Of a stretch of DNA of 64,000 nt, positions 33,039 to 40,522 are shown piece by piece. The DNA is from an uncultured Lachnospiraceae bacterium (lineage in GTDB: Bacteria; Bacillota; Clostridia; Lachnospirales; Lachnospiraceae): the NCBI GenBank assembly GCA_949878435.1, contig CATLAK010000002.1, positions 186,001 through 250,000 on the forward strand. Reading direction: 5' to 3'. The position numbers and the translations under genes are program-made. Within the stretch, counting starts at the first letter, position 1, and each line of letters begins with the position of its first letter. Below the pieces are notes generated by a model. It worked only from the letters and a program-made list of their open reading frames with translations. It did no database searches and had not been told where the DNA came from.

Positions 33039-33775
33039 TGGCGGGAAATGTAATTTTGTCTGCGAGAATGCAGGCTGTGGCGGATATGGTGACGGCGGGA
33101 AACCGGGTCTGTGATGTTGGATGCGACCATGGATATGTTTCTATTTATCTGGTGCAGAAAGGAATAGCACCCAGTGCGCTTGCCATGGATGTCAATGAAG
33201 GACCGCTCTTGCGTGCAAAGGAGCATGTGACGGATGCCGGGCTTATGGAATACATAACGCTTCGCCTTTCAGACGGGCTTACAGCATATAAGCAGGGAGA
33301 GGCAGATGCTTTGATCTGTGCAGGAATGGGTGGGAGACTGATGCAGAGGATTTTATCGCAGTGCCCTTCAAAGACAGCGGCGTTTAGAGAACTGATCCTT
33401 CAGCCTCAGTCAGAAGCTGCCCTATTTCGCAAGTTTTTGAGAAATGCGGGATATTCTATTGTCTGGGAAGATATGATATTGGAAGAGGAGCAATTTTATC
33501 CAATTATAAAGGCAGTTTTGTCTAAGGAGGAAAGACATTCCGATGATCAGGAAATAGAAGACCGCTTCGGACCGATTCTGATTCAAAGAAAGCATCCCAT
33601 TCTTGCAGCGTTCCTTAAAAGAGAATGGGAGAACCACCTGAAGATAAGAGAAAGACTGCAGCAGGCGGGGGAGGCAGAGCGCACCATGGTCCGCCTGCGG
33701 GAACTGGAAGAAGAGATGGGGTACATAAAAAGGGCAGCAAAGCTGATTGGTGCAGAGGACGGCATGGAGGGATGA
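33038..33775 (+). CDS. trmK: tRNA (adenine(22)-N(1))-methyltransferase
   Basis: 245 residues. The SAM-binding site is CDVGCDHGYVSIYLVQKG, with ALAMDVNEGPL as the second strand and ALICAGMGGRLMQRIL the conserved TrmK motif; LQPQSEAALFRKFLRNAGY and EDMILEEEQFYPIIKA are also characteristic. Methylates A22 of tRNA. The usual position, directly after rpoD, supports the call. ATG at 33038 is favoured over the TTG one codon earlier. Confidence 0.92.
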   Translation: MAGNVILSARMQAVADMVTAGNRVCDVGCDHGYVSIYLVQKGIAPSALAMDVNEGPLLRAKEHVTDAGLMEYITLRLSDGLTAYKQGEADALICAGMGGRLMQRILSQCPSKTAAFRELILQPQSEAALFRKFLRNAGYSIVWEDMILEEEQFYPIIKAVLSKEERHSDDQEIEDRFGPILIQRKHPILAAFLKREWENHLKIRERLQQAGEAERTMVRLRELEEEMGYIKRAAKLIGAEDGMEG

Positions 33776-33777
33776 GA

Positions 33778-35433
33778 ATGGTAAAAATCAAAATTGGCGG
33801 GAACCAGAAGGAATATCCCAAGGGAATCACTTTTGAGGAGATAGCCAGAGAATATCAGCACGAGTACGAAGACATGATCGCGCTGGTGCTTGAGAATGGA
33901 AAGATAAGGGAATTATACAAGCGGGCAGAGAAAGACTGTGAATTGGTGTTTCTCACCATCCGTACCAACATTGGTCATAAAACTTACGTGCGGACAGGGC
34001 TGATGGTGCTGATCAAGGCAGTTTATGATGTGCTGGGGGCGGAAGCGGTAAGCCGGGTAAAGGTGGAATTTGCCATTGGGCAGGGCTATTATTGCAGTGT
34101 GAAGATGGGAGAGAAACTTACCGGCGAACATGTAAACCAGATTAATGACCGGATGCGCCAGCTGGTGGAAGAGGATCTTCCTATTACCAAGAAATCTTAT
34201 CCCATTGCGGAAGCCATGGAGATTTTCCATCAGTACCAAATGGTCGATAAGGAAAAGCTGTTCAGGTACCGCAGGAGTTCCTTTGTGAATATATACTGTC
34301 TGGATGGCTATTACGATTACTATTACGGCTATATGCTTCCAAGCACCGGCTATTTGAAATATTTTGATCTGATGCTGTATGAAAACGGGATTTTGCTCTT
34401 GATTCCAAGCAGTGACAATCCCACCAAAATCGATTATTTTGAGCCCAGGGAAAAATTCTTCAAGACGCTCAGCACAGCTTCCGAGTGGGGAGAAAGAATG
34501 GGCATCGATTCGGTAGGGGATTTAAATAATTCGGTGCGGGATGGTCAGATCAGCGATATGATCCTGGTACAGGAGGCACTGCAGGAGAGAAGGATCGGAG
34601 AGATTGCCAAAGAAATCGTGGATAGAGGGAATATCAAGTTTGTCCTGATTGCAGGTCCTTCCTCGTCGGGAAAGACCACTTTTTCCCATCGACTATCGAT
34701 TCAGCTTAGAAGTTACGGCATGATTCCCCACCCTATTGCGCTGGATGATTATTTTGTCAACCGGGAAGATACGCCGAAGGATGAAAAAGGCGATTACAAT
34801 TTTGAATGCTTGGAAGCGATTGACATCAAGCAGTTCAATGAAGATATGAACAGACTGCTTAATGGGGAGCGTGTGGAGCTTCCGCAGTTCAACTTCAAAC
34901 TGGGAAAGCGGGAATATCACGGCAATTATAAGCAGTTGGGACCGGAAGATGTGCTTGTCATCGAGGGCATTCACGGGCTGAATCCGGCGACCACCCGTTT
35001 CATGCCGGACGAAAATAAGTTTAAGATATATATCAGCGCACTCACCAGTTTAAATGTGGATGAACATAACCGGATTCCTACCACCGACGGCAGGCTGCTG
35101 CGCAGGATCGTGCGGGATGCCCGCACCAGAGGAACCTGTGCCAGAAGAACCATTGAAATGTGGTCTTCCGTCAGAAGAGGGGAGGAACAATATATTTTTC
35201 CGTTCCAGGAGAGTGTGGACGAAATGTTCAATTCGGCGCTGATCTATGAACTTGCAGTGCTCAAGCAGTATGCGGAACCTTTGCTTTTCGGCATCCAAAA
35301 GGGGGAGCCGGAATATTATGAGGCAAAGCGCCTGCTGAAATTCTTGGAATATTTCTTGGGAGTGGACAGTCAGAATGTGCCTGCCAATTCCATATGCAGG
35401 GAATTTATAGGCGGCAGTTACTTTAATGTATAA
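33778..35433 (+). CDS. Nucleoside (uridine) kinase with N-terminal TGS/ThrRS-like domain
   Basis: 551 residues from the ATG at 33778 (GGAGGG at 33766-33771). The first 60 residues resemble a TGS domain (YPKGITFEEIAREYQHEYED), followed by a threonyl-tRNA synthetase second-domain-like stretch (VEFAIGQGYYCSVKM). The kinase domain starts near residue 285 with Walker A AGPSSSGKTTFSHRL, then HPIALDDYFVNREDTP and VLVIEGIHGLNP. This fused form is common in Clostridia and annotated as nucleoside kinase or uridine kinase. Substrate not proven. Start is three bases after the trmK stop. Confidence 0.88.
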   Translation: MVKIKIGGNQKEYPKGITFEEIAREYQHEYEDMIALVLENGKIRELYKRAEKDCELVFLTIRTNIGHKTYVRTGLMVLIKAVYDVLGAEAVSRVKVEFAIGQGYYCSVKMGEKLTGEHVNQINDRMRQLVEEDLPITKKSYPIAEAMEIFHQYQMVDKEKLFRYRRSSFVNIYCLDGYYDYYYGYMLPSTGYLKYFDLMLYENGILLLIPSSDNPTKIDYFEPREKFFKTLSTASEWGERMGIDSVGDLNNSVRDGQISDMILVQEALQERRIGEIAKEIVDRGNIKFVLIAGPSSSGKTTFSHRLSIQLRSYGMIPHPIALDDYFVNREDTPKDEKGDYNFECLEAIDIKQFNEDMNRLLNGERVELPQFNFKLGKREYHGNYKQLGPEDVLVIEGIHGLNPATTRFMPDENKFKIYISALTSLNVDEHNRIPTTDGRLLRRIVRDARTRGTCARRTIEMWSSVRRGEEQYIFPFQESVDEMFNSALIYELAVLKQYAEPLLFGIQKGEPEYYEAKRLLKFLEYFLGVDSQNVPANSICREFIGGSYFNV

Positions 35434-35436
35434 AAT

Positions 35437-35810
35437 AATCAAGTAGGACAAATGATCGCGGCTGTTTTTAACAGGTGAGGAAAGTCCGGGCTTCACAGGG
35501 CAGGATGCCGGATAACGTCCGGTGGAGGCGACTCCAAGGCCAGTGCAACAGAAATAAACCGCCCAGGCGCACAGCGAAGGCTTTGCCGCAGCTGTGGGTT
35601 TGTGGTAAGGGTGGAAAGGCAGTGTAAGAGACTACCGCCTGTACGGTAACGGACAGGGCACATGTAAACCCCATCCGAAGCAAGACCAAACAGAAAGCGC
35701 TTGAGCTTGCCCGGCGAGCTTTCAGGTAGGTCGCTTGAGGCTGTCGGTGACGGCAGTCCTAGATAGATGATCATTCGACGACATAACCCGGCTTATCGTC
35801 CTGCTTGATT
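35437..35810 (+). ncRNA. rnpB: RNase P RNA, bacterial type A
   Basis: The catalytic RNA of RNase P, which matures tRNA 5' ends. Conserved blocks are visible: GAGGAAAGTCCGGGCTTCAC near the 5' end, CAGGGTGCC-like and GTGGAGGCGAC segments, AGAGACTACCGCCTG, AACCCCATCCGAAGCAAGACC, and near the 3' end ACATAACCCGGCTTA. The terminal helix P1 is formed by AATCAAGTAGGAC (35437-35449) with GTCCTGCTTGATT (35798-35810), followed by TTCTTCTT as a likely terminator. A TATAAA at about 35429 could be its -10. The exact 5' end is not certain. Confidence 0.93.
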
Positions 35811-35844
35811 TTCTTCTTAATAATTTGATTTGGGTATAGGTTGT

Positions 35845-36411
35845 GGCGGCATCATACGCAATCGTCTGTCCTTTTGCGCGGATATGCGAACCCTGGATGG
35901 ACTCCCAGGCGCAGGGGCAGAAGGCGGATAAGGGATGCCGGCGGCTGCAGCATGGGGACGAAAGGGAGGGATGCGGCAGGCAGCAGCGACGCGGAGCGGA
36001 GTGCGGACTAGGTGCAGGGGGGAGCGCATAACCTATCGTTTCAAGTCTTCTCTCAAAATCGGATTTCACTAACAGAATGTATATAGGTATATCAAGACGG
36101 TCGGGTCGGAGCCAAGACGGCATCCATGCCGTTTGGCTCCTAAAATCGCCGTCCATGGCGATTTTACCCTAGGTGACTCCACATTCTGTAAGTGAAATTA
36201 CCGATTTTTCGCAGAGACTTGAAACGATAGGTTATGCGCTCCCCCTGCACCCGGTCCGCACTCCGCTCCGTGTCGCTGCAGCCTGCCGCATCCGCCCTTT
36301 CCTCCCCATGCCGCCGCCGGCATCCCTTATCCGTCTTCTGCCCCTGCACCTGGGAGTCCATCCAGGGTTCGCAGCCGCGCAAAAGGACAGACGATTGCGT
36401 ATGATGCTGCT
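35845..36411 (-). repeat. Giant fold-back element E3 (567 bp)
   Basis: Two arms of about 235 bases (35845-36080 and 36181-36411) are inverted copies with roughly nine in ten positions matching by eye, including compensating changes and one small gap. The centre carries, read on the minus strand, a simple hairpin (36142-36165, loop ATGGAC) and a compound hairpin (36108-36140, inner loop TGGA). About 200 bases around the centre (36031-36236) are homologous, in inverted orientation, to E4. It lies 34 bases after rnpB. Reading frames across it are by-products of the repeat; no gene is supported. Confidence 0.92.
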
Positions 36412-36488
36412 TAAGGTTATTCATATTTTTGGGGGAATTATTGGGGATGTGGCTATTTTGGGGATATTGGCAGGAAAGAGGGATTGAT

Positions 36489-37328
36489 ATGGGATGGAAG
36501 GATAGGGTAGGGAGGCTGGCTCTTGGGGCTTGGGGGCTGGCGGTTAGTTTGGGGGTAGGATGTGAATGGGAGAGGGGGAGTCTGTGTCTGGCGGCAGATG
36601 TAGGGGAGATGCCGCATTTGATTCAGGCGACGAGTCTGGAGGAGGATTATAGGGCGGCGGCAGGGCTGGGGCTTTTACTTACCCGGAGGGCTTCTGGGAC
36701 AGAGGCGCGGGAGGCGTTTGAAAATGTGCTGTGCAGCTGCGTCCGCATTCAGGTAGAAGGGCACCATGGAAGCGGCAGTATTTATAGGATGCTGGAAGAT
36801 AAAATCATTGTTGTGACCAACAAGCATGTGCTGCAATATTGGAATGAAGACAGCTACATTACCTTTTTTAACGGAAGAACCTCCGGCGGGGAGCTGCTTG
36901 GCACCTCCAACGAAGCAGACCTTGGCTTTATCCGCATCCCCATAGACGGATTCACTTACGAAGAACTCCTTGCCTTCCGAAATATCCGCATACCAGACGA
37001 ATTAAAAGAGGAAGATAGATCGCAACATTTCCCCGCGGAAGGCAGCAAAATATTTATGATAAACATAGCCTCAAAGTGGAACACCCCAACAATGACGGAA
37101 GGAGAGATCCTTTCCGACTTAACATATCTGGAAGATTTCGGCATGGAAATGCTCTATGCCAAAGGAGAAGCCATACCCGGCATGTCAGGAGGCGGCATTT
37201 TCGACTATAGTGGAAATTACCTGGGCATGCTCACCGGAGCAACTCTCCAAAACGAACTTGCCGCCGTCCCAGCGAAAATAATCTATGAAGAATTTCAAAA
37301 ATTCAATTTAACACAGCCTATCGGATGA
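36489..37328 (+). CDS. Secreted trypsin-like serine protease
   Basis: 279 residues from the ATG at 36489, which has GAGGG seven bases upstream. Hydrophobic N-terminus (GRLALGAWGLAVSLGVG) suggests a signal peptide or anchor. Catalytic triad in S1-like order: His in VTNKHVLQYW, Asp in NEADLGFIRIP, Ser in PGMSGGGIFD; the preceding HHGSGSIYRM fits the first barrel strand. No PDZ domain follows, so it is not a full DegP. Likely processes envelope or exported proteins. It lies exactly between two giant fold-back elements (E3 and E4) that point away from it. Confidence 0.82.
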   Translation: MGWKDRVGRLALGAWGLAVSLGVGCEWERGSLCLAADVGEMPHLIQATSLEEDYRAAAGLGLLLTRRASGTEAREAFENVLCSCVRIQVEGHHGSGSIYRMLEDKIIVVTNKHVLQYWNEDSYITFFNGRTSGGELLGTSNEADLGFIRIPIDGFTYEELLAFRNIRIPDELKEEDRSQHFPAEGSKIFMINIASKWNTPTMTEGEILSDLTYLEDFGMEMLYAKGEAIPGMSGGGIFDYSGNYLGMLTGATLQNELAAVPAKIIYEEFQKFNLTQPIG

Positions 37329-37330
37329 GA

Positions 37331-37605
37331 ACAGGGCGGAAGGAAAGACAGGGCAGGCGGCAATGGATATTATGGTTTCAAGGCTCTGGCGAAAATCGGC
37401 AATTTCACTTACAGAATGTTGAACCCATAGGGCAAAATCGCCATGGATGGCGATTTTAGGAGCCAAGCGGCACGGATGCCGCCCTGGCTCCGACCCGGCC
37501 GCATTGAAACACCTACACACATTCTGTTAGTGAAATCCGATTTGCAGACGAGCCTTGAAACCATAATATCCATTGCCGCCTGCCCTGTCTTTCCTTCCAC
37601 CCTGT
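37331..37605 (+). repeat. Giant fold-back element E4 (275 bp)
   Basis: Outer arms 37331-37385 and 37551-37605 are inverted copies with one mismatch in 55. An inner pair (37390-37419 with 37519-37545) matches the E3 inner stem. The core has a simple hairpin (AAAATCGCCA, loop TGGA, TGGCGATTTT; 37434-37457) and a compound hairpin (GGAGCCA/TGGCTCC enclosing GCGGCA, loop CGGA, TGCCGC; 37459-37491). It begins two bases after the protease stop. Together with the rpsT terminator it fills the 366-bp gap. Confidence 0.92.
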
Positions 37606-37630
37606 CCCACGGATTTGAAAAATGAACCAC

Positions 37631-37668
37631 AAAAAAACCACCTCACATGACGGTATGAGCTGGTTTTC
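37631..37668 (-). terminator. Rho-independent terminator of rpsT
   Basis: On the minus strand AACCAGCTCA pairs (one bulge) with TGAGGTGGTT and is followed by seven T residues (plus-strand A run at 37631-37637). Confidence 0.75.
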
Positions 37669-37694
37669 TCTCTCTTCTATAATAATACCAAAAG

Positions 37695-37958
37695 TTAAGC
37701 CATCTTATTTACAGCCAGAGCTAAACGAGATACTTTTCTGGAAGCTGTGTTCTTATGATAAACACCCTTAGTAGCAGCCTTATCGATGGTAGCTGTAGCA
37801 GCAACTAAAGCCTTAGCAGCAGCATCCTTATCGTTTGCTTCGATAGCAGCGTTTACCTTTTTGATAGCAGTCTTCACGCCAGACTTAATCGCTTTATTTC
37901 TTTCAGCCTTGGTTCTGTTTACTAAAATTCTCTTCTTTGCAGATTTAATGTTAGCCAC
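37695..37958 (-). CDS. rpsT: 30S ribosomal protein S20
   Basis: 87 residues. The start is GTG at 37958 (protein MANIKSAKKRILVNRTKAER), with GGAGG eight bases upstream; a GTG three codons earlier abuts the ribosome site and is rejected. Highly basic, helical, Ala/Lys-rich, with the conserved KGVYHKNTASRKVSRLALAV near the C-terminus. Binds 16S rRNA in the small subunit. Its divergent position opposite gpr, followed by spoIIP and lepA, is the normal arrangement in Firmicutes. Confidence 0.97.
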   Translation of the reverse strand: MANIKSAKKRILVNRTKAERNKAIKSGVKTAIKKVNAAIEANDKDAAAKALVAATATIDKAATKGVYHKNTASRKVSRLALAVNKMA

Positions 37959-38046
37959 GATGTACACCTCCTATTATAATCACCAATGTTCAGGTGTTTC
38001 ATTAAAGCCGGAGACACGGACGATTTAATGTAAACACACGCATATT

Positions 38047-38075
38047 ATTTTATCCGCAAAAAGCCCATCTGTCAA
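38047..38075 (-). promoter_or_regulatory. Strong sigma-A promoter of rpsT
   Basis: Minus strand TTGACA (38070-38075), 17-bp spacer, TAAAAT (38047-38052). The roughly 85-base leader contains a small CACC/GGTG hairpin (37981-37996) near the ribosome site. Confidence 0.85.
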
Positions 38076-38159
38076 TACATAATTGCAGTATTTTTGGAAA
38101 ATACTGTTTTCAAAGGTTACCATTTTAAAAAGATAATAAAGCTACGGCATGGAGGAAAA

Positions 38160-39068
38160 ATGAGCAGTTTAAAAGTGAGGACAGACTTAGCGCTTGAAGC
38201 ACGGGAGAGCATGGAGGAGAATGCAAGGGAGTGCCGGGGAGTTACAGTGGAGGAAGAGTACCGGGAAGAAAGCGAGCTTCGTATTACCAAGGTAGTAATC
38301 GAGACGATGAACGGCGCAAAGGCGATGGGAAAACCGATCGGTACGTATATTACCTTGGAAGCGCCGGCAATGGCGCAGCCGGACGAGGACTATCATGAGG
38401 AGATATCCACGGAACTGGCAAAGCAGCTCAAAGACATTATACCGGATATCAATAAGGAATTGTCGGTCATGGTGGTGGGACTTGGAAACCGGGACGTGAC
38501 GGCGGATGCTTTAGGTCCTAATGTGGTGGACAATCTTACCATTACCAGACATATGGTGAAGGAATATGGGAAGGCGGCATTTAATAAGAAGCGCGTGCAC
38601 ATGATCAGCGGACTTGTGCCCGGTGTCATGGCAAAGACAGGAATGGAATCCCAGGAAATCATCAAAGGAGTGGTGGAAAAGACAAAACCGGATGTGGTGG
38701 TGGTGATCGATGCGCTGGCAGCGCGTTCCACCAAACGGCTTAACAGAACCATTCAGATTACCAATACGGGGATTCATCCGGGCTCCGGGGTGGGCAATCA
38801 CAGAAATGCCATAACCCAGGAAGCGCTGGGAGTTCCGGTCATTGCCATCGGCGTGCCCACGGTGGTGGATGCAGCGACGATTGTAAGCGATGCATTTGAA
38901 AAGATGATGCGGCAAAGCGGAGAAGAGCCCCTTGAGATACAAGATGAACTGCTTGCAGGTCTGGGGGAATTATATAATATGTATGTGACAGGCAAAGATG
39001 TGGATTATGAGATTAAGCAGATCAGTCATATTATCTGCAATGCCTTAAATAGTGCCCTTGAAATTTGA
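38160..39068 (+). CDS. gpr: Germination protease (spore SASP protease)
   Basis: 302 residues from the ATG at 38160 (GGAGG at 38151-38155). The N-terminus VRTDLALEARE resembles the propeptide cleaved during activation. Conserved GPR features: VVGLGNRDVTADALGPNVVD, VVVIDALAARSTKRLNRTIQ, IHPGSGVGNHRNAI, and GVPTVVDAATIV. Made in the forespore, it degrades small acid-soluble proteins at germination. Marks the organism as a spore former. spoIIP follows after 79 bases. Confidence 0.95.
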   Translation: MSSLKVRTDLALEARESMEENARECRGVTVEEEYREESELRITKVVIETMNGAKAMGKPIGTYITLEAPAMAQPDEDYHEEISTELAKQLKDIIPDINKELSVMVVGLGNRDVTADALGPNVVDNLTITRHMVKEYGKAAFNKKRVHMISGLVPGVMAKTGMESQEIIKGVVEKTKPDVVVVIDALAARSTKRLNRTIQITNTGIHPGSGVGNHRNAITQEALGVPVIAIGVPTVVDAATIVSDAFEKMMRQSGEEPLEIQDELLAGLGELYNMYVTGKDVDYEIKQISHIICNALNSALEI

Positions 39069-39147
39069 TTAGGGCGTATCAGGCGGCGGCTGCTGGCGGA
39101 ATGAATGAACGTGGATAAGCATATACTTCGGTAGTGGGGTGCTTGCC

Positions 39148-40470
39148 GTGACGATAAAAAAGTGGAAATTGGTGATAAAAAAGTGGGGGATATTGGGGAT
39201 GCTGCTTTTATGTGTTATATGCGGCGCAGTCAGTTTCCTTAAGAATGCAGGGGCGGATGGTGCCGCCCCAGGATGGCAGAAGCATATTGCTGCTTTTATG
39301 AATCATCAGATGGAACAAAAATATTTTCAGATTCCCAGATATTTGGAAGCCGGGAAGGGAGATACACTTCTTCTGGCGGTGGAACAGCTTATGGCACGGC
39401 AGTTCCTTTTTTATGATTATGCGGTCTTCGTGGAAGAGCCGGAAGTAGAGCTGGAGGACACACTGATGGCAGAACTGATCGGACAGCAGGAAGGGACGGA
39501 CGAGGACTATAAAAATATAGATGAGGAGCATTTGGATTATGGAGAGGATGCACTACATATTGAAAAAAGCATGCTGGAAGAAATGGAACGCGAAAACAGT
39601 CTGCATGAGGATGTGAACGGGGAAGAGCCGGGGCAGCGTGAGGAAGGAGTGGAGCAGGCAGGAGAGGCGGCTGTGCAGAAGGAATTTGAAGTGCCGGCTT
39701 ATCCGGCATATACATATGACTGGTCGGAAAAATGGGATTATGAGGCGTTGGTGTCCAATTTTTATGCGGTGGACAATTCCACCTCCTTAAAGGAGGACTA
39801 TGCAAATCTAAATGCGCTGCTCTATCAGGATTTAACGGTAAATAGGGCATCGGATGGTCCCCAGATTCTGATTTATCACACACATTCACGGGAAAGTTTT
39901 GCGGACTCAGTGCCGGGGGATGCATCCACCACAATCGTGGGGGCAGGGGATAAGCTGGCAGAGCTTCTTGAGGATAAGTACGGGTTCAAGGTGCTCCACC
40001 ACACAGGGGAGTATGATGCGGTCAGGGATGATGCGTATAATCAGTCACTTCCGGCAATCACACAGATTTTAGAGGAAAATCCTACGATTGAGGTGGTAAT
40101 CGACCTCCATCGGGATGCGGTATCGGGGGACCGGAAGCTGGTTATGGATTTACAAGGGCGTCCTACCGCAAGGTTCATGTTCTTTAACGGATTAAGCTAT
40201 AGCCGCAAGAGCGGTGACATCGCCTATCTTGAAAATCCCTATATACAGGAAAACCTGGCGCTTTCTTTTCAGGCGCAGGTGGCAGCCAATGAATATTATC
40301 CAGGAATTGCAAGAAAGGTATATTTAAAGGCGTACCGGTTCAATATGCACTTAAAGCCCAAAAGCATGCTGATCGAGTTGGGCGCCCAGAACAATACGGT
40401 GGAGGAAATCATGAATGCCTGCGATCCTTTGGCACATATCCTTGCCATTGTCTTAGGCGGTGGGATGTGA
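39148..40470 (+). CDS. spoIIP: Stage II sporulation protein P
   Basis: About 440 residues. N-terminal membrane segment (GILGMLLLCVICGAVSFL), a long acidic linker (residues about 100-180), then the SpoIIP peptidoglycan hydrolase domain: ILIYHTHSRESFADS with the zinc-ligand His, VVIDLHRDAVSG, and MLIELGAQNNTVEEIMN carrying the catalytic Glu. With SpoIIM and SpoIID it removes septal peptidoglycan so engulfment can proceed. Start uncertain: GTG at 39139 or 39148. A sporulation sigma-E promoter is expected but not clearly seen in the 79-bp gap. Confidence 0.92.
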   Translation: MTIKKWKLVIKKWGILGMLLLCVICGAVSFLKNAGADGAAPGWQKHIAAFMNHQMEQKYFQIPRYLEAGKGDTLLLAVEQLMARQFLFYDYAVFVEEPEVELEDTLMAELIGQQEGTDEDYKNIDEEHLDYGEDALHIEKSMLEEMERENSLHEDVNGEEPGQREEGVEQAGEAAVQKEFEVPAYPAYTYDWSEKWDYEALVSNFYAVDNSTSLKEDYANLNALLYQDLTVNRASDGPQILIYHTHSRESFADSVPGDASTTIVGAGDKLAELLEDKYGFKVLHHTGEYDAVRDDAYNQSLPAITQILEENPTIEVVIDLHRDAVSGDRKLVMDLQGRPTARFMFFNGLSYSRKSGDIAYLENPYIQENLALSFQAQVAANEYYPGIARKVYLKAYRFNMHLKPKSMLIELGAQNNTVEEIMNACDPLAHILAIVLGGGM

Positions 40471-40522
40471 TATGATGTTATGGAAAAGCGCATGAAACAA
40501 TGAAGATACGCAGGAGGTACCT

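Noticed and set aside
33625-33777. N-terminal extension of the nucleoside kinase by 51 residues
   Set aside because: The extension overlaps trmK, is Gly/Arg/His-rich shadow sequence, and the ATG at 33778 has GGAGGG at proper spacing.
35722-36424. Several open frames on both strands across the E3 element, rich in Arg, Gly, Pro and Cys
   Set aside because: They arise from the GC-rich inverted repeat, mirror each other between arms, and have no ribosome sites; no protein family is recognisable.
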